NCBI GenBank assembly: GCA_023246985.1
Contig: JAHFHJ010000037.1
Coordinates: 1-11,296 of the forward strand
DNA: 11,296 bases
Source of the DNA: Candidatus Omnitrophota bacterium
GTDB lineage: Bacteria; Omnitrophota; Omnitrophia; Omnitrophales; Aquincolibacteriaceae
Direction: 5' to 3'
The position numbers and the translations under genes are program-made. The notes beneath the pieces are model-generated. The model did not search any database, was not told where the DNA came from, and saw only the letters and a program-made list of their open reading frames with translations. Positions 1 to 6,883 of this stretch are shown piece by piece (the first letter of the stretch is position 1; every line of letters starts with the position of its first letter).

Positions 1-217
1 GTGCGGATTGCATTGGCCCAGGTTGCTCCCGAACACAAGATACAGTGGAAACTAGAGCGAACCGGATACCCATGTACCGTGAACCCTTAGTCCCAATACC
101 TATCAATTTTAACGAAGTTGAAATTGGGGCAATCCCGACTACCGTTAGTGAAGAGAAAATCAAAGTCGGGATAGAATCAAATAGAGAACGGTATTAGAAC
201 ATTGATGCGGGAGTAAC
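1..217. other. Leader upstream of hom, no recognised gene
   Basis: This stretch is visibly richer in A and T than the genes that follow. On the + strand the frame 3-197 is open from the window edge to a TAG at 195-197, so it could be the last 64 codons of a gene starting outside the window. An internal ATG lies at 72. The peptide (ending in ..KVGIESNRERY) matches no family I know, and part of it is encoded by the inverted repeat at 132-172, so it may not be a real protein. A second edge-open frame, from 1, stops at 88-90. I see no convincing promoter. The Shine-Dalgarno for hom, GGGAG at 209-213, lies at the right end. Confidence 0.4.
132..172. repeat. 9-bp perfect inverted repeat upstream of hom
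   Basis: ATCCCGACT (132-140) and AGTCGGGAT (164-172) are perfect reverse complements separated by 23 nt of A/G-rich sequence. There is no T-run after the right arm, so it is not a typical intrinsic terminator. It ends 45 nt before the hom start and could be a transcript hairpin or a small palindromic element like others in this window. It lacks the 7-8 nt periodicity seen in several of those. Confidence 0.6.
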
Positions 218-1513
218 ATGAGAAAGATCAACATCGGTCTCTTGGGTCTCGGGCAGATTGGGACGGGTCTCTACGAGATCCTGACCTCCAAAAAAGCGTT
301 CTTTGAACGAAAGCTCGGCGTCTCTTTTGAAATCGTTCGTATTGCCGAAAAGTTCCCGAACCGCAAACGGAAGGTTCATCCTCCTAAAGGGATCATGACC
401 CGGGATGCCCTTTCGGTGGTCCGGGATCCTTCCGTGGACATTGTTGTGGAGTTGATCGGCGGGACGACCGCGGCCCGCGCGGTCATCAAGGAAGCCCTCA
501 AGGAAGGGAAGCATGTTGTGACCGCCAACAAGGCGCTTCTTGCCGAATACGGCGATGAGATTTTTGAATTGGCGCACGCGATGCGCCGCTGGGTCTGTTT
601 TGAAGCCAGCGTCGGCGGCGGCATTCCGTGTATCAAGGCCCTGCGCGAAGGACTTGCGGCCAACAACATCGAATCGATCTATGCCATCATCAACGGGACC
701 ACGAATTATATCCTGACTCAGATGACCGAGACCGGCATGGGTTTTTCCGAAGCGCTTGCCGGCGCTCAGGCGAAAGGCTATGCCGAAGCCGATCCCACGC
801 TGGATATCCAGGGGATTGACGCGGCGCACAAGCTCGCGATCCTTGTCCGTTTCGCGTTTAGCGGACGGGTGAGGTTCAAGGATATTTATTCTGAAGGGAT
901 CGCGCAGATCTCAAGCGATGACATCGCTTTTGCCAAGGAATTCGGGTATGTGATCAAATTGCTCGCGATCGCCAAAAAAACGGCGGATGGCGTTGAGGCG
1001 CGCGTGCAACCGACGCTTCTTCCGAAATCCCATATTCTCGCGAATGTGAACCAGTCCTTTAACGCGATCCTTTTGCGCGGAGATGAGACCGGAGATGTGA
1101 TGCTTTACGGCCGCGGAGCCGGGGCGCATCCGACCGCGAGCGCCATTGTGGCGGACCTTGTGGATATCGCCAAAGGCAGCATGGAAGGACCCGTGGACGA
1201 CGCGTCCGTGATCCGGGCCCTGGGATCGCGCGTGACCGTGAAAAGCATCACCTCCATTCTCTCGCGTTATTATTTGCGGTTTTACGTGATCGACAAGCCG
1301 AGCGTGCTCGCCGCGATCACGAAGATCCTGGGAGCGCATCAAGTCAGTATTTCGGACGTGATCCAACGCGAGCGGAGCGCCGGCAAGGTGGTGCCGCTGA
1401 TCCTCCTGACGCACGAGGCGCCGGAAAAGAATGTCCGTGCCGCGATTCGCGTGATCGATCGTTTGGCTTTCGTGAAGGGGAAATCACAAGTCATCCGCAT
1501 GGAAGAGACCTGA
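218..1513 (+). CDS. hom: Homoserine dehydrogenase
   Basis: Reduces aspartate-4-semialdehyde to homoserine with NAD(P)H, the branch point towards threonine and methionine; cytosolic. The 431-residue product has the usual order. A Rossmann nucleotide-binding domain carries GLGQIG at 10-15 and NKALLA at 104-109. The catalytic domain has GGGIP at 133-137, NGTTNYIL at 159-166 and the AEADP..D..G.DAAHK signature at 189-205. E190, D201 and K205 match the metal-site and catalytic residues known in yeast HSD. A C-terminal ACT domain covers about 350-431, suggesting allosteric control, classically by threonine. ATG 218 has GGGAG at 209-213. It is the first gene of a tight hom-thrC-apgM-like cluster; its stop lies 4 nt before the thrC ATG. 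No key residue is missing. Confidence 0.97.
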   Translation: MRKINIGLLGLGQIGTGLYEILTSKKAFFERKLGVSFEIVRIAEKFPNRKRKVHPPKGIMTRDALSVVRDPSVDIVVELIGGTTAARAVIKEALKEGKHVVTANKALLAEYGDEIFELAHAMRRWVCFEASVGGGIPCIKALREGLAANNIESIYAIINGTTNYILTQMTETGMGFSEALAGAQAKGYAEADPTLDIQGIDAAHKLAILVRFAFSGRVRFKDIYSEGIAQISSDDIAFAKEFGYVIKLLAIAKKTADGVEARVQPTLLPKSHILANVNQSFNAILLRGDETGDVMLYGRGAGAHPTASAIVADLVDIAKGSMEGPVDDASVIRALGSRVTVKSITSILSRYYLRFYVIDKPSVLAAITKILGAHQVSISDVIQRERSAGKVVPLILLTHEAPEKNVRAAIRVIDRLAFVKGKSQVIRMEET

Positions 1514-1517
1514 GGGT

Positions 1518-2588
1518 ATGGGACCCTACGCGGTCAAGAAGATCGGGATCATCGAACGGTATCAGGAATACCTTCCGGTCACGGACAAGACGCCGATCAT
1601 TTCGCTTAACGAAGGCAACACGCCGCTCATTCTTGCGGAAGCCCTGCCCCTCGAGCTCGGCCTGAAAAATATCCTTATCTATTACAAGTTCGAAGGACTG
1701 AACCCGACGGGTTCCTTCAAGGACCGCGGCATGACTCTGGCGATCTCCAAAGCGGTGGAGGCGGGTTCCGGGGCCGTGATGTGCGCTTCGACCGGCAATA
1801 CCTCCGCGTCCGCCGCGGCGTACGCGTGCCGCTGTGGGTTGAAGTGTTACGTGTTGATTCCGGAAGGGAAGATCGCCAAGGGGAAATTGCTTCAGGCGTA
1901 CCGCTACGGCGCCAAAGTGATCATGATCGAAGGAAATTTCGACAAAGCGCTGGAGCTGGTCAAAGGAATGACCCGAGACGGAAAGATCACGCTCGTCAAT
2001 TCCATCAATCCGTATCGCATTGAAGGGCAAAAGACCGCGGCATTTGAGATCGTGGATGATCTGGGCGACGCGCCGGAATATCACGCGATCCCGGTCGGAA
2101 ATGCCGGAAACATCACGGCGTACTGGAAAGGTTACAAAGAATACAGGAAGGCCGGGAAGTCCGGGACGCTGCCGAAAATGCTCGGGTTCCAGGCCGCGGG
2201 TTCGGCGCCGATCGTGCTCGGGCATCCGGTAGAAAAGCCGGAGACCCTCGCGACCGCGATCCGGATCGGAAATCCCGCGAGTTGGCAGGGCGCGGTTACC
2301 GCGCGCGAGGAATCGGGCGGATTGATCGATTCAGTGACGGACGAGGAGATCACTCAGGCGTACCGTTTTGTCGCGGAGCGCGAAGGCGTGTTTGCGGAGC
2401 CGGCCAGCTGCGCGCCGGTAGCGGGAGTGATGCGTCTCGCCCAAAAAGGATTTTTCAAAGAAGGAACCCGCGTCGTGATCACGCTCACGGGCGCGGGGCT
2501 GAAGGACCCGGATTTTGCCTTGAGTTTTGAGGACCCGGTCTTTAAAGTTAAATCGACCCTTGAGGCCGTAAAGGAGGTTATCCTATGA
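1518..2588 (+). CDS. thrC: Threonine synthase (PLP-dependent)
   Basis: Converts O-phosphohomoserine to threonine, the last step of threonine synthesis; cytosolic fold-type II PLP enzyme. The 356-residue product is the short bacterial/archaeal ThrC type. It shows EGNTPL at 32-37, the PLP-lysine motif GSFKDRG at 65-71 (K68 forms the Schiff base), STGNTSAS at 91-98 for substrate carboxylate contact, the phosphate-binding loop VGNAGN at 193-198, and ITLTGAGLKDP near the C-terminus. ATG 1518 follows the hom stop by 4 nt. GGAAGAG at 1501-1507, inside the end of hom, is the likely ribosome site, which suggests translational coupling. Its TGA overlaps the next ATG (ATGA). The enzyme needs phosphohomoserine, yet no standard GHMP-type homoserine kinase (thrB) is present here. 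Confidence 0.97.
   Translation: MGPYAVKKIGIIERYQEYLPVTDKTPIISLNEGNTPLILAEALPLELGLKNILIYYKFEGLNPTGSFKDRGMTLAISKAVEAGSGAVMCASTGNTSASAAAYACRCGLKCYVLIPEGKIAKGKLLQAYRYGAKVIMIEGNFDKALELVKGMTRDGKITLVNSINPYRIEGQKTAAFEIVDDLGDAPEYHAIPVGNAGNITAYWKGYKEYRKAGKSGTLPKMLGFQAAGSAPIVLGHPVEKPETLATAIRIGNPASWQGAVTAREESGGLIDSVTDEEITQAYRFVAEREGVFAEPASCAPVAGVMRLAQKGFFKEGTRVVITLTGAGLKDPDFALSFEDPVFKVKSTLEAVKEVIL
2571..2577 (+). promoter_or_regulatory. Strong Shine-Dalgarno for the apgM-like gene
   Basis: AAGGAGG lies 7 nt before ATG 2585, within the last codons of thrC. It is the strongest ribosome site in the window. With the ATGA overlap it fixes the start and implies that the apgM-like protein is well translated and coupled to thrC. 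Confidence 0.85.
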
Positions 2589-3790
2589 AGTCCATCGTTG
2601 TGGTTCTCGCGGGCGCCGCGGATCATCCGGCCGAAGAGCTTGGAGGCAGGACCCCTCTCGAAGCGGCGAAGGTGCCGAATCTTAATTTTTTTGCGAAGAG
2701 CGGCAAGGTCGGAACTGCCAAGCTTGTTTCCGATCGCCTGCCGCTTTCCGCGGATGTGAGCCTTTTCAACTTGCTCGGGTATGACGCCTCAAAGCTTTAC
2801 ACGGGGCGGGGCCCGTTGGAGGCGGCGGATAAGGAACTGACGCTCGACGACAGGGAAGTCGCGTTCTGCATGAATTTTATCACGGAAGCGGCGGGCATGC
2901 TGTCGGACCCGAGCGCCGGCAATATCAGCACCAAGGAGGCGAAAGCCCTGGTGAATTTTCTGAACAAGAAACTCGCGAGCGATTTCGTGCGGTTTTTTTC
3001 GGGCAGCGGACCGCGGCATCTCGCGGTGATTAAAGACGCGAGCGGGTTTGAAGCGTTGTCGGCCAGAACCGAGTCTCCGGAGAGCGTGGTCGGGGAGAAG
3101 ATTGAGGATGTGCTCCCGAAAGGTCCGGGCGAGGAATTGCTGCGTAAGCTCATGTACGACGCCAGGCTTCTTTTACAGGACCACGAGATCAATCAGGTGC
3201 GCGTGGACCTCGGGGAGAATCCGGCCAATATGATCTGGCTTTGGGGTCAGGGTAAAAAGCCGGTGCTCCGGTCTTTTCGCGAGTGTTTTGACATTTCCGG
3301 AGGCGCGATGGTTGCCGCGCGCGAATATGCCAAGGGCATAGGCCGCGCGGCCGGTCTCACGGTCATAGAGGTCAAAGCCGAAGGCGAAGAGCCCGCGGCC
3401 TTTTATGACAAGATCTCCAAAGTGGCGATCGACGCGCTGGAGGAAAAAGACTTCGTCTGTCTGCATCTTCATACGCCGGAAGAGGCTTCGCGAACCGGAG
3501 ACGTAAAGCATAAGATCTCCGCGATCGAGGGGATCGATTTTTTCGTTCTCTCGAAGGTCCGCAAATATCTTGAACGCTCCAAAGAATCGCGCCTGCTCGT
3601 GACGCCCGGCCACGCGACGCTCTGGAAGATGAAAGAGATCGTCCGCGACAGCGTTCCTTTTGCCGTCACCGGGAAAAATATCATGGCGGACGAGATCGAG
3701 CGTTTCTCGGAGATTGCTTCCAGGACCTCGGAACTCAAATTCAATAAAACCACGGAGCTGATGCCCTTTTTCATGACAAAAGCTTCGTAA
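2585..3790 (+). CDS. ApgM / proposed homoserine kinase family protein, active site degenerate
   Basis: A 401-residue member of the archaeal-type cofactor-independent phosphoglycerate mutase family (alkaline-phosphatase superfamily). Its relatives in hom-thrC-lysC clusters are grouped in TIGR02535 as proposed homoserine kinases. Family hallmarks are clear: ELGGRTPLEAA at 18-28, LLGYD at 63-67, YTGRGPLEAA at 72-81, a central G..PANMIWLWGQG at 210-223 and SVPFAV at 356-361. However, positions that bind the two metals or act as nucleophile, by my alignment to remembered relatives, are replaced: A9 for Asp, A56 for Ser, E299 for Asp, R303 for His, G342 for Asp, I352 for His. Only H343 remains. There is no frameshift and the ribosome site is strong, so this is a maintained protein, not a decaying pseudogene. 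It may be a pseudoenzyme, a partner of Hom or ThrC, or an enzyme with new chemistry. Family call is sure; mutase or kinase activity is doubtful. Confidence 0.9.
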   Translation: MKSIVVVLAGAADHPAEELGGRTPLEAAKVPNLNFFAKSGKVGTAKLVSDRLPLSADVSLFNLLGYDASKLYTGRGPLEAADKELTLDDREVAFCMNFITEAAGMLSDPSAGNISTKEAKALVNFLNKKLASDFVRFFSGSGPRHLAVIKDASGFEALSARTESPESVVGEKIEDVLPKGPGEELLRKLMYDARLLLQDHEINQVRVDLGENPANMIWLWGQGKKPVLRSFRECFDISGGAMVAAREYAKGIGRAAGLTVIEVKAEGEEPAAFYDKISKVAIDALEEKDFVCLHLHTPEEASRTGDVKHKISAIEGIDFFVLSKVRKYLERSKESRLLVTPGHATLWKMKEIVRDSVPFAVTGKNIMADEIERFSEIASRTSELKFNKTTELMPFFMTKAS

Positions 3791-3812
3791 AGGGGAAAGG
3801 CGTCCTTTACGA

Positions 3813-3887
3813 GCGCAACGTCCTACGCGCAACGCGCGACATTTTTTTCAGGTTTTAACGTCGAGTGTTGTCCGTTGAGCGTTGCGC
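3813..3887. repeat. Heptad-periodic palindromic element in the apgM-lysC gap
   Basis: Two 28-nt arms, 3813-3840 and 3860-3887, are inverted copies matching at 21 of 28 positions around a 19-nt T-rich spacer. Each arm divides into four 7-nt words. The left arm has GCGCAAC (3813), GTCCTAC (3820), GCGCAAC (3827) and GCGCGAC (3834). The right arm has GTCGAGT (3860), GTTGTCC (3867), GTTGAGC (3874) and GTTGCGC (3881). The unit is thus NNNYRAC or its complement. The element fills most of the gap and ends 42 nt before the lysC ATG. A T-run lies in the spacer, not after the right arm, so it is not a classical terminator. Function unknown; it looks like a small palindromic repeat element. Confidence 0.8.
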
Positions 3888-3929
3888 CTTTTATTAAACT
3901 TTCTGATGAAACGGAACAAAGGGAAGAAT

Positions 3930-5147
3930 ATGGCGTTGATTGTTCAAAAATACGGCGGCTCTTCGGTCGCTAACGCGAAAAAGATCCTGCGCGTTGCCCA
4001 ACGCGTGATCAAGACTAAACGGGCGGGACACAAGGTCGTGGTGGTCGTCTCCGCGATGGGAGACATGACCGACGACCTGATCGCGCTCGCCGGTCAGATC
4101 AATAAGAACCCGGAAGAACGGGAAATGGACATGCTGCTCTCGACCGGGGAGCAGGTTTCAATCGCTCTTTTGGCGATGGCCGTCCACAAACTCGGCCATC
4201 AAGCCGTTTCATTCACCGGTCCGCAGGTCGGCATCATCACCGATGAATTTCACAGCAAGGCCCGCATTCAGAATGTCAGCGCGGAACGCATCAAAAAAGC
4301 CCTCGGGGACGGAAAGATCGTCATCGTTGCCGGGTTCCAGGGACAAACGCCTTCCGGTGAGATCACGACCCTGGGAAGGGGCGGCTCGGATCTGACGGCC
4401 GTGGCGCTCGCGGTCGCGCTCAAGGCCAAGCATTGCGAAATCTACACCGATGTGGACGGGATCTATACCGCGGACCCGCGCGTGATCCCCGAAGCGCGAA
4501 AAATGAGCGTCGCCACCTATGACGAGATCCTGGAGCTGGCGTCGCTCGGCGCGAAGGTCATGCACTCGCGGTCGATCGAAGTCGGTAAGAAATTTAACAT
4601 GCCCATCCGGGTGCGCAACTCTCATAAGGATGTCCAAGGAACTCTGATCACTAAGGAGAATAAAAAAATGGAAGAAGTGGTTGTCAGCGGTGTTGCCCTC
4701 GCGGAAGATGAAGCCAAGATCACGTTGTTCCGCGTGTCCGACCGTCCGGGCGTGGCGGCCAAGGTGTTCCAGACTTTGGCGGACGCGAATGTGAACGTGG
4801 ATATGATCATCCAGAACAAGACGCAGACGAATTCGACGGATATTTCGTTCACCGTGCTCAAGCATGAACTCACCAAGGCCCTGAAGACCGTCAAAGCGGC
4901 CATGAAGAAGGTGGGCGCGACAAGCATCACATGCGATGAAAATATCGCGAAGGTCTCGGTGGTCGGGATCGGCATGAGGTCGCACTCCGGCATCGCGTCC
5001 AAGATGTTCTCGACCTTGGCCAAGCACAAGATCAATATCGATATGATCTCCACTTCCGAGATCAAGATCTCCGTGGTGGTCGCCGGCGACAAAGGCAGGC
5101 TCGCCGCCCGCGCGATTCACCGGGCCTTCGGCCTCGATAAAAAATAA
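3930..5147 (+). CDS. lysC: Aspartate kinase
   Basis: Phosphorylates aspartate to 4-aspartyl phosphate, the committed step to lysine, threonine and methionine; cytosolic. From ATG 3930 the product is 405 residues, a normal monofunctional length. The kinase domain has KYGGSS at 7-12, SAMGD at 41-45, TGEQ at 72-75, GRGGSDLTA at 149-157 and TDVDGIYTADPR at 173-184. Two ACT domains follow, about 265-330 and 342-403, expected to bind feedback amino acids. I chose 3930 because MALIVQKYGG is the family N-terminus; GGGAAG at 3921-3926 is a weak, close ribosome site. In-frame ATG 3906 or TTG 3882 would add residues unlike the family, and TTG 3882 lies inside the palindromic element. An internal start at 4668 probably yields a separate beta subunit. 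Confidence 0.97.
   Translation: MALIVQKYGGSSVANAKKILRVAQRVIKTKRAGHKVVVVVSAMGDMTDDLIALAGQINKNPEEREMDMLLSTGEQVSIALLAMAVHKLGHQAVSFTGPQVGIITDEFHSKARIQNVSAERIKKALGDGKIVIVAGFQGQTPSGEITTLGRGGSDLTAVALAVALKAKHCEIYTDVDGIYTADPRVIPEARKMSVATYDEILELASLGAKVMHSRSIEVGKKFNMPIRVRNSHKDVQGTLITKENKKMEEVVVSGVALAEDEAKITLFRVSDRPGVAAKVFQTLADANVNVDMIIQNKTQTNSTDISFTVLKHELTKALKTVKAAMKKVGATSITCDENIAKVSVVGIGMRSHSGIASKMFSTLAKHKINIDMISTSEIKISVVVAGDKGRLAARAIHRAFGLDKK
4653..4670 (+). promoter_or_regulatory. Internal ribosome site and start for the aspartate kinase beta subunit
   Basis: AAGGAG at 4653-4658 stands 9 nt before an in-frame ATG at 4668-4670 (Met247 of LysC), with an A-rich spacer. It is a better ribosome site than that of lysC itself. 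Initiation here would give a 159-residue protein made only of the two ACT domains. The position matches the known in-phase overlapping lysC of Bacillus subtilis and Corynebacterium glutamicum, where the beta subunit also starts close to residue 246-250 and assembles as alpha2beta2. Visible in sequence: site and frame. Inferred: use in vivo. Confidence 0.75.
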
Positions 5148-5149
5148 GT

Positions 5150-5223
5150 CTCAACGCGTCAGAGTATCCATGCGTCAAAATCTTAAAACTCTGACACGGT
5201 GACACTTTGATACTCTGACACGG
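5150..5223. repeat. Octad-periodic palindromic element in the lysC-cimA gap
   Basis: The gap is almost entirely 8-nt words. Left arm: CTCAACGC (5150), GTCAGAGT (5158), ATCCATGC (5166), GTCAAAAT (5174). After a 6-nt spacer comes the right arm: ACTCTGAC (5188), ACGGTGAC (5196), ACTTTGAT (5204), ACTCTGAC (5212), then ACGG. GTCAGAGTATC at 5158-5168 and GATACTCTGAC at 5209-5219 are perfect inverted repeats. The wider arms 5155-5177 and 5200-5222 match at 19 of 23 positions. The 12-mer ACTCTGACACGG recurs exactly 24 nt apart (5188, 5212). It begins 3 nt after the lysC stop and ends 12 nt before the cimA ATG. Function unknown. Confidence 0.85.
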
Positions 5224-5235
5224 ACCCATCAATTT

Positions 5236-6807
5236 ATGAAAACCGGACAGAAAAAAATACTATTCTACGATACAACTCTAAGAGATGGTTCCCAAGCGGA
5301 AGGGGTCAGTCTGTCCTCGCACGACAAGATTCTGATCGCGAAACGGCTCGACCAATTCGGCATGCATTACATCGAAGGCGGCTGGCCGGGTTCGAATCCG
5401 AAAGACATGGAATTCTTCAAAGAGGTCAAAAAGGCAGGGATCAAGCGTTCCAGGATCGCGGCGTTCGGCGCTACCCGCCGCGCCCGCATGAAAGTCAAAG
5501 AGGACTCGCAGATCAAAGCGTTGCTTGAAGCCGGCACCCCGGTCGTCACGATCTTCGGAAAATCCTGGGACATGCACGTGACGGAGGTCTTCAGGACCGC
5601 GCTCAGGGAGAATCTCCTCATGATCCACGAGACCGTCGCGTATCTCAAAGACCGGAAGATCGAAGTGATCTACGACGCCGAACATTTTTTTGACGGGTTC
5701 AAGGCGAATCCGGAGTACGCCTTAAAGACGCTCCAACAGGCCGCTCAAGCCGGCGCGGATAATCTCACGCTCTGCGATACGAACGGCGGCACACTGCCGC
5801 ACGAGATCCGTCACGCGATTCTGAAGGTAAAGCGCGCGGTGAAAACGCCGCTCGGGATCCATTGTCACAACGATTCCGAACTCGCGGTCGCCAATTCCCT
5901 TCAGGCCGTGGGCGAGGGCTGCGTGCTGGCGCAGGGCACGGTGAACGGCTTTGGGGAGCGCTGCGGCAACGCGAATCTTATCAGCATCATTCCGGATCTT
6001 CAGTTCAAAATGGGAATCAAATGTTTTTCTCCCGCAAAGATGAAGGAGCTCGCCGCGCTTTCGCATTATGTGGCGGAAGTTTGCAATATGCCGCTTATGA
6101 ACAATCAGCCGTTCACGGGGCGGTCGGCCTTCGCGCATAAAGGCGGCGTGCATATCAACGCGATGGAAAAAAACGCACGCACCTATGAACATGTCGAGCC
6201 TAAAGCCGTAGGCAATTACCGCCGCTATCTTGTCTCCGAGCTCGGCGGCAAGACCAACATCATGATCAAAGCCAAAGAACTCGAACTTCATTTCAAGAAG
6301 GATTCTCCGGAGTCGAAGAAGATTCTCGAAGAGATCCAGCGTCTGGAATACGAAGGCTATCAGTTCGAGGCCGCGGAAGCGAGTTTCGAGCTTCTAGTCC
6401 AGCGGCTTCTCGGGAAACTCAAACCCTTCTTTACAAGCGGAGCCGTTTCCGTTCGCACCGAAGAAATCGGCGCCGGCAATCCGCGTTCGATCGCAAATGT
6501 AAAATTGACCGCCCAAGGCGTCGAACATTCTGAATCCGCGGATGGGGACGGGCCCGTGAACGCGCTCGATTCCGCGCTGCGCAAAGCCCTTGTGAAGACC
6601 TATCCGGTGATCGATCAGATCCATTTGACCGATTACAAAGTGCGCGTCGTCAATTCCGAGGCCGGAACCGCCGCCAAGGTGCGCGTTTTCATCGAATTCC
6701 AGGACGAAAAAAAGACCTGGACCACGGTGGGCGTCCACGAAAACATCATCGAAGCCAGCTGGAAAGCCCTCGTCGAGGCGATCGAGTATAAACTGCATAA
6801 AGGCTAA
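5236..6807 (+). CDS. cimA: (R)-citramalate synthase
   Basis: Condenses pyruvate with acetyl-CoA to (R)-citramalate, the entry to 2-oxobutyrate and isoleucine that does not need threonine; cytosolic DRE-TIM metallolyase family. The 523-residue length fits CimA. The TIM-barrel domain has DTTLRDG at 12-18 (R16 and D17 for catalysis and metal), HCHND at 209-213 with metal-binding H209 and H211, GFGERCGNANL at 238-248 and AHKGGVHINA at 300-309. The LeuA-type C-terminal regulatory domain covers about 390-523, with DGDGPVNALD at 436-445, the likely isoleucine-sensing part. Length and the AHKGGVH..A form favour CimA over LeuA or homocitrate synthase. ATG 5236 has no Shine-Dalgarno; the region before it is the octad palindrome plus an A/T-rich 12 nt, so initiation may be SD-independent. 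Confidence 0.93.
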   Translation: MKTGQKKILFYDTTLRDGSQAEGVSLSSHDKILIAKRLDQFGMHYIEGGWPGSNPKDMEFFKEVKKAGIKRSRIAAFGATRRARMKVKEDSQIKALLEAGTPVVTIFGKSWDMHVTEVFRTALRENLLMIHETVAYLKDRKIEVIYDAEHFFDGFKANPEYALKTLQQAAQAGADNLTLCDTNGGTLPHEIRHAILKVKRAVKTPLGIHCHNDSELAVANSLQAVGEGCVLAQGTVNGFGERCGNANLISIIPDLQFKMGIKCFSPAKMKELAALSHYVAEVCNMPLMNNQPFTGRSAFAHKGGVHINAMEKNARTYEHVEPKAVGNYRRYLVSELGGKTNIMIKAKELELHFKKDSPESKKILEEIQRLEYEGYQFEAAEASFELLVQRLLGKLKPFFTSGAVSVRTEEIGAGNPRSIANVKLTAQGVEHSESADGDGPVNALDSALRKALVKTYPVIDQIHLTDYKVRVVNSEAGTAAKVRVFIEFQDEKKTWTTVGVHENIIEASWKALVEAIEYKLHKG

Positions 6808-6813
6808 CCTCAG

Positions 6814-6883
6814 TGATAAGTGGTAAGCGATCAGCTTGAAGTCCCAAAGCTTTTTCTTATCTCTTACCGCTTATAACTTATGA
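6814..6883. repeat. Heptad-periodic palindromic element overlapping the valS start
   Basis: This 70-nt element fills the cimA-valS gap. The left arm has four 7-nt words: TGATAAG (6814), TGGTAAG (6821), CGATCAG (6828), CTTGAAG (6835). A 14-nt spacer follows. The right arm has CTTATCT (6856), CTTACCG (6863), CTTATAA (6870), CTTATGA (6877). The stretch 6816-6831 pairs with 6859-6874 at 14 of 16 positions. Inside, AGCTT (6833-6837) and AAGCT (6847-6851) form a further small stem. The valS ATG (6880-6882) lies inside the last heptad, CTTATGA, so the element itself provides the start codon. Confidence 0.85.

Noticed and set aside
149..177. Promoter with TAGAAT at 172-177 before hom
   Set aside because: The matching -35 region (TGAAGA) is poor and the hexamer overlaps the inverted repeat; evidence too weak.
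194..829. Long minus-strand open frame opposite hom, and similar ones opposite other genes
   Set aside because: No recognisable family motifs; such frames are expected opposite GC-rich coding sequence, and the plus strand encodes a clear enzyme.
3841..3848. T-run in the apgM-lysC gap as part of a terminator
   Set aside because: It lies in the spacer between the arms, not after a closed stem. The GC-rich left arm has no internal inverted repeat strong enough for a terminator hairpin.
3882..3929. Upstream TTG (3882) or ATG (3906) as the lysC start
   Set aside because: The added residues do not resemble aspartate kinases, and TTG 3882 lies within the palindromic element; MALIVQKYGG at 3930 is the family N-terminus.
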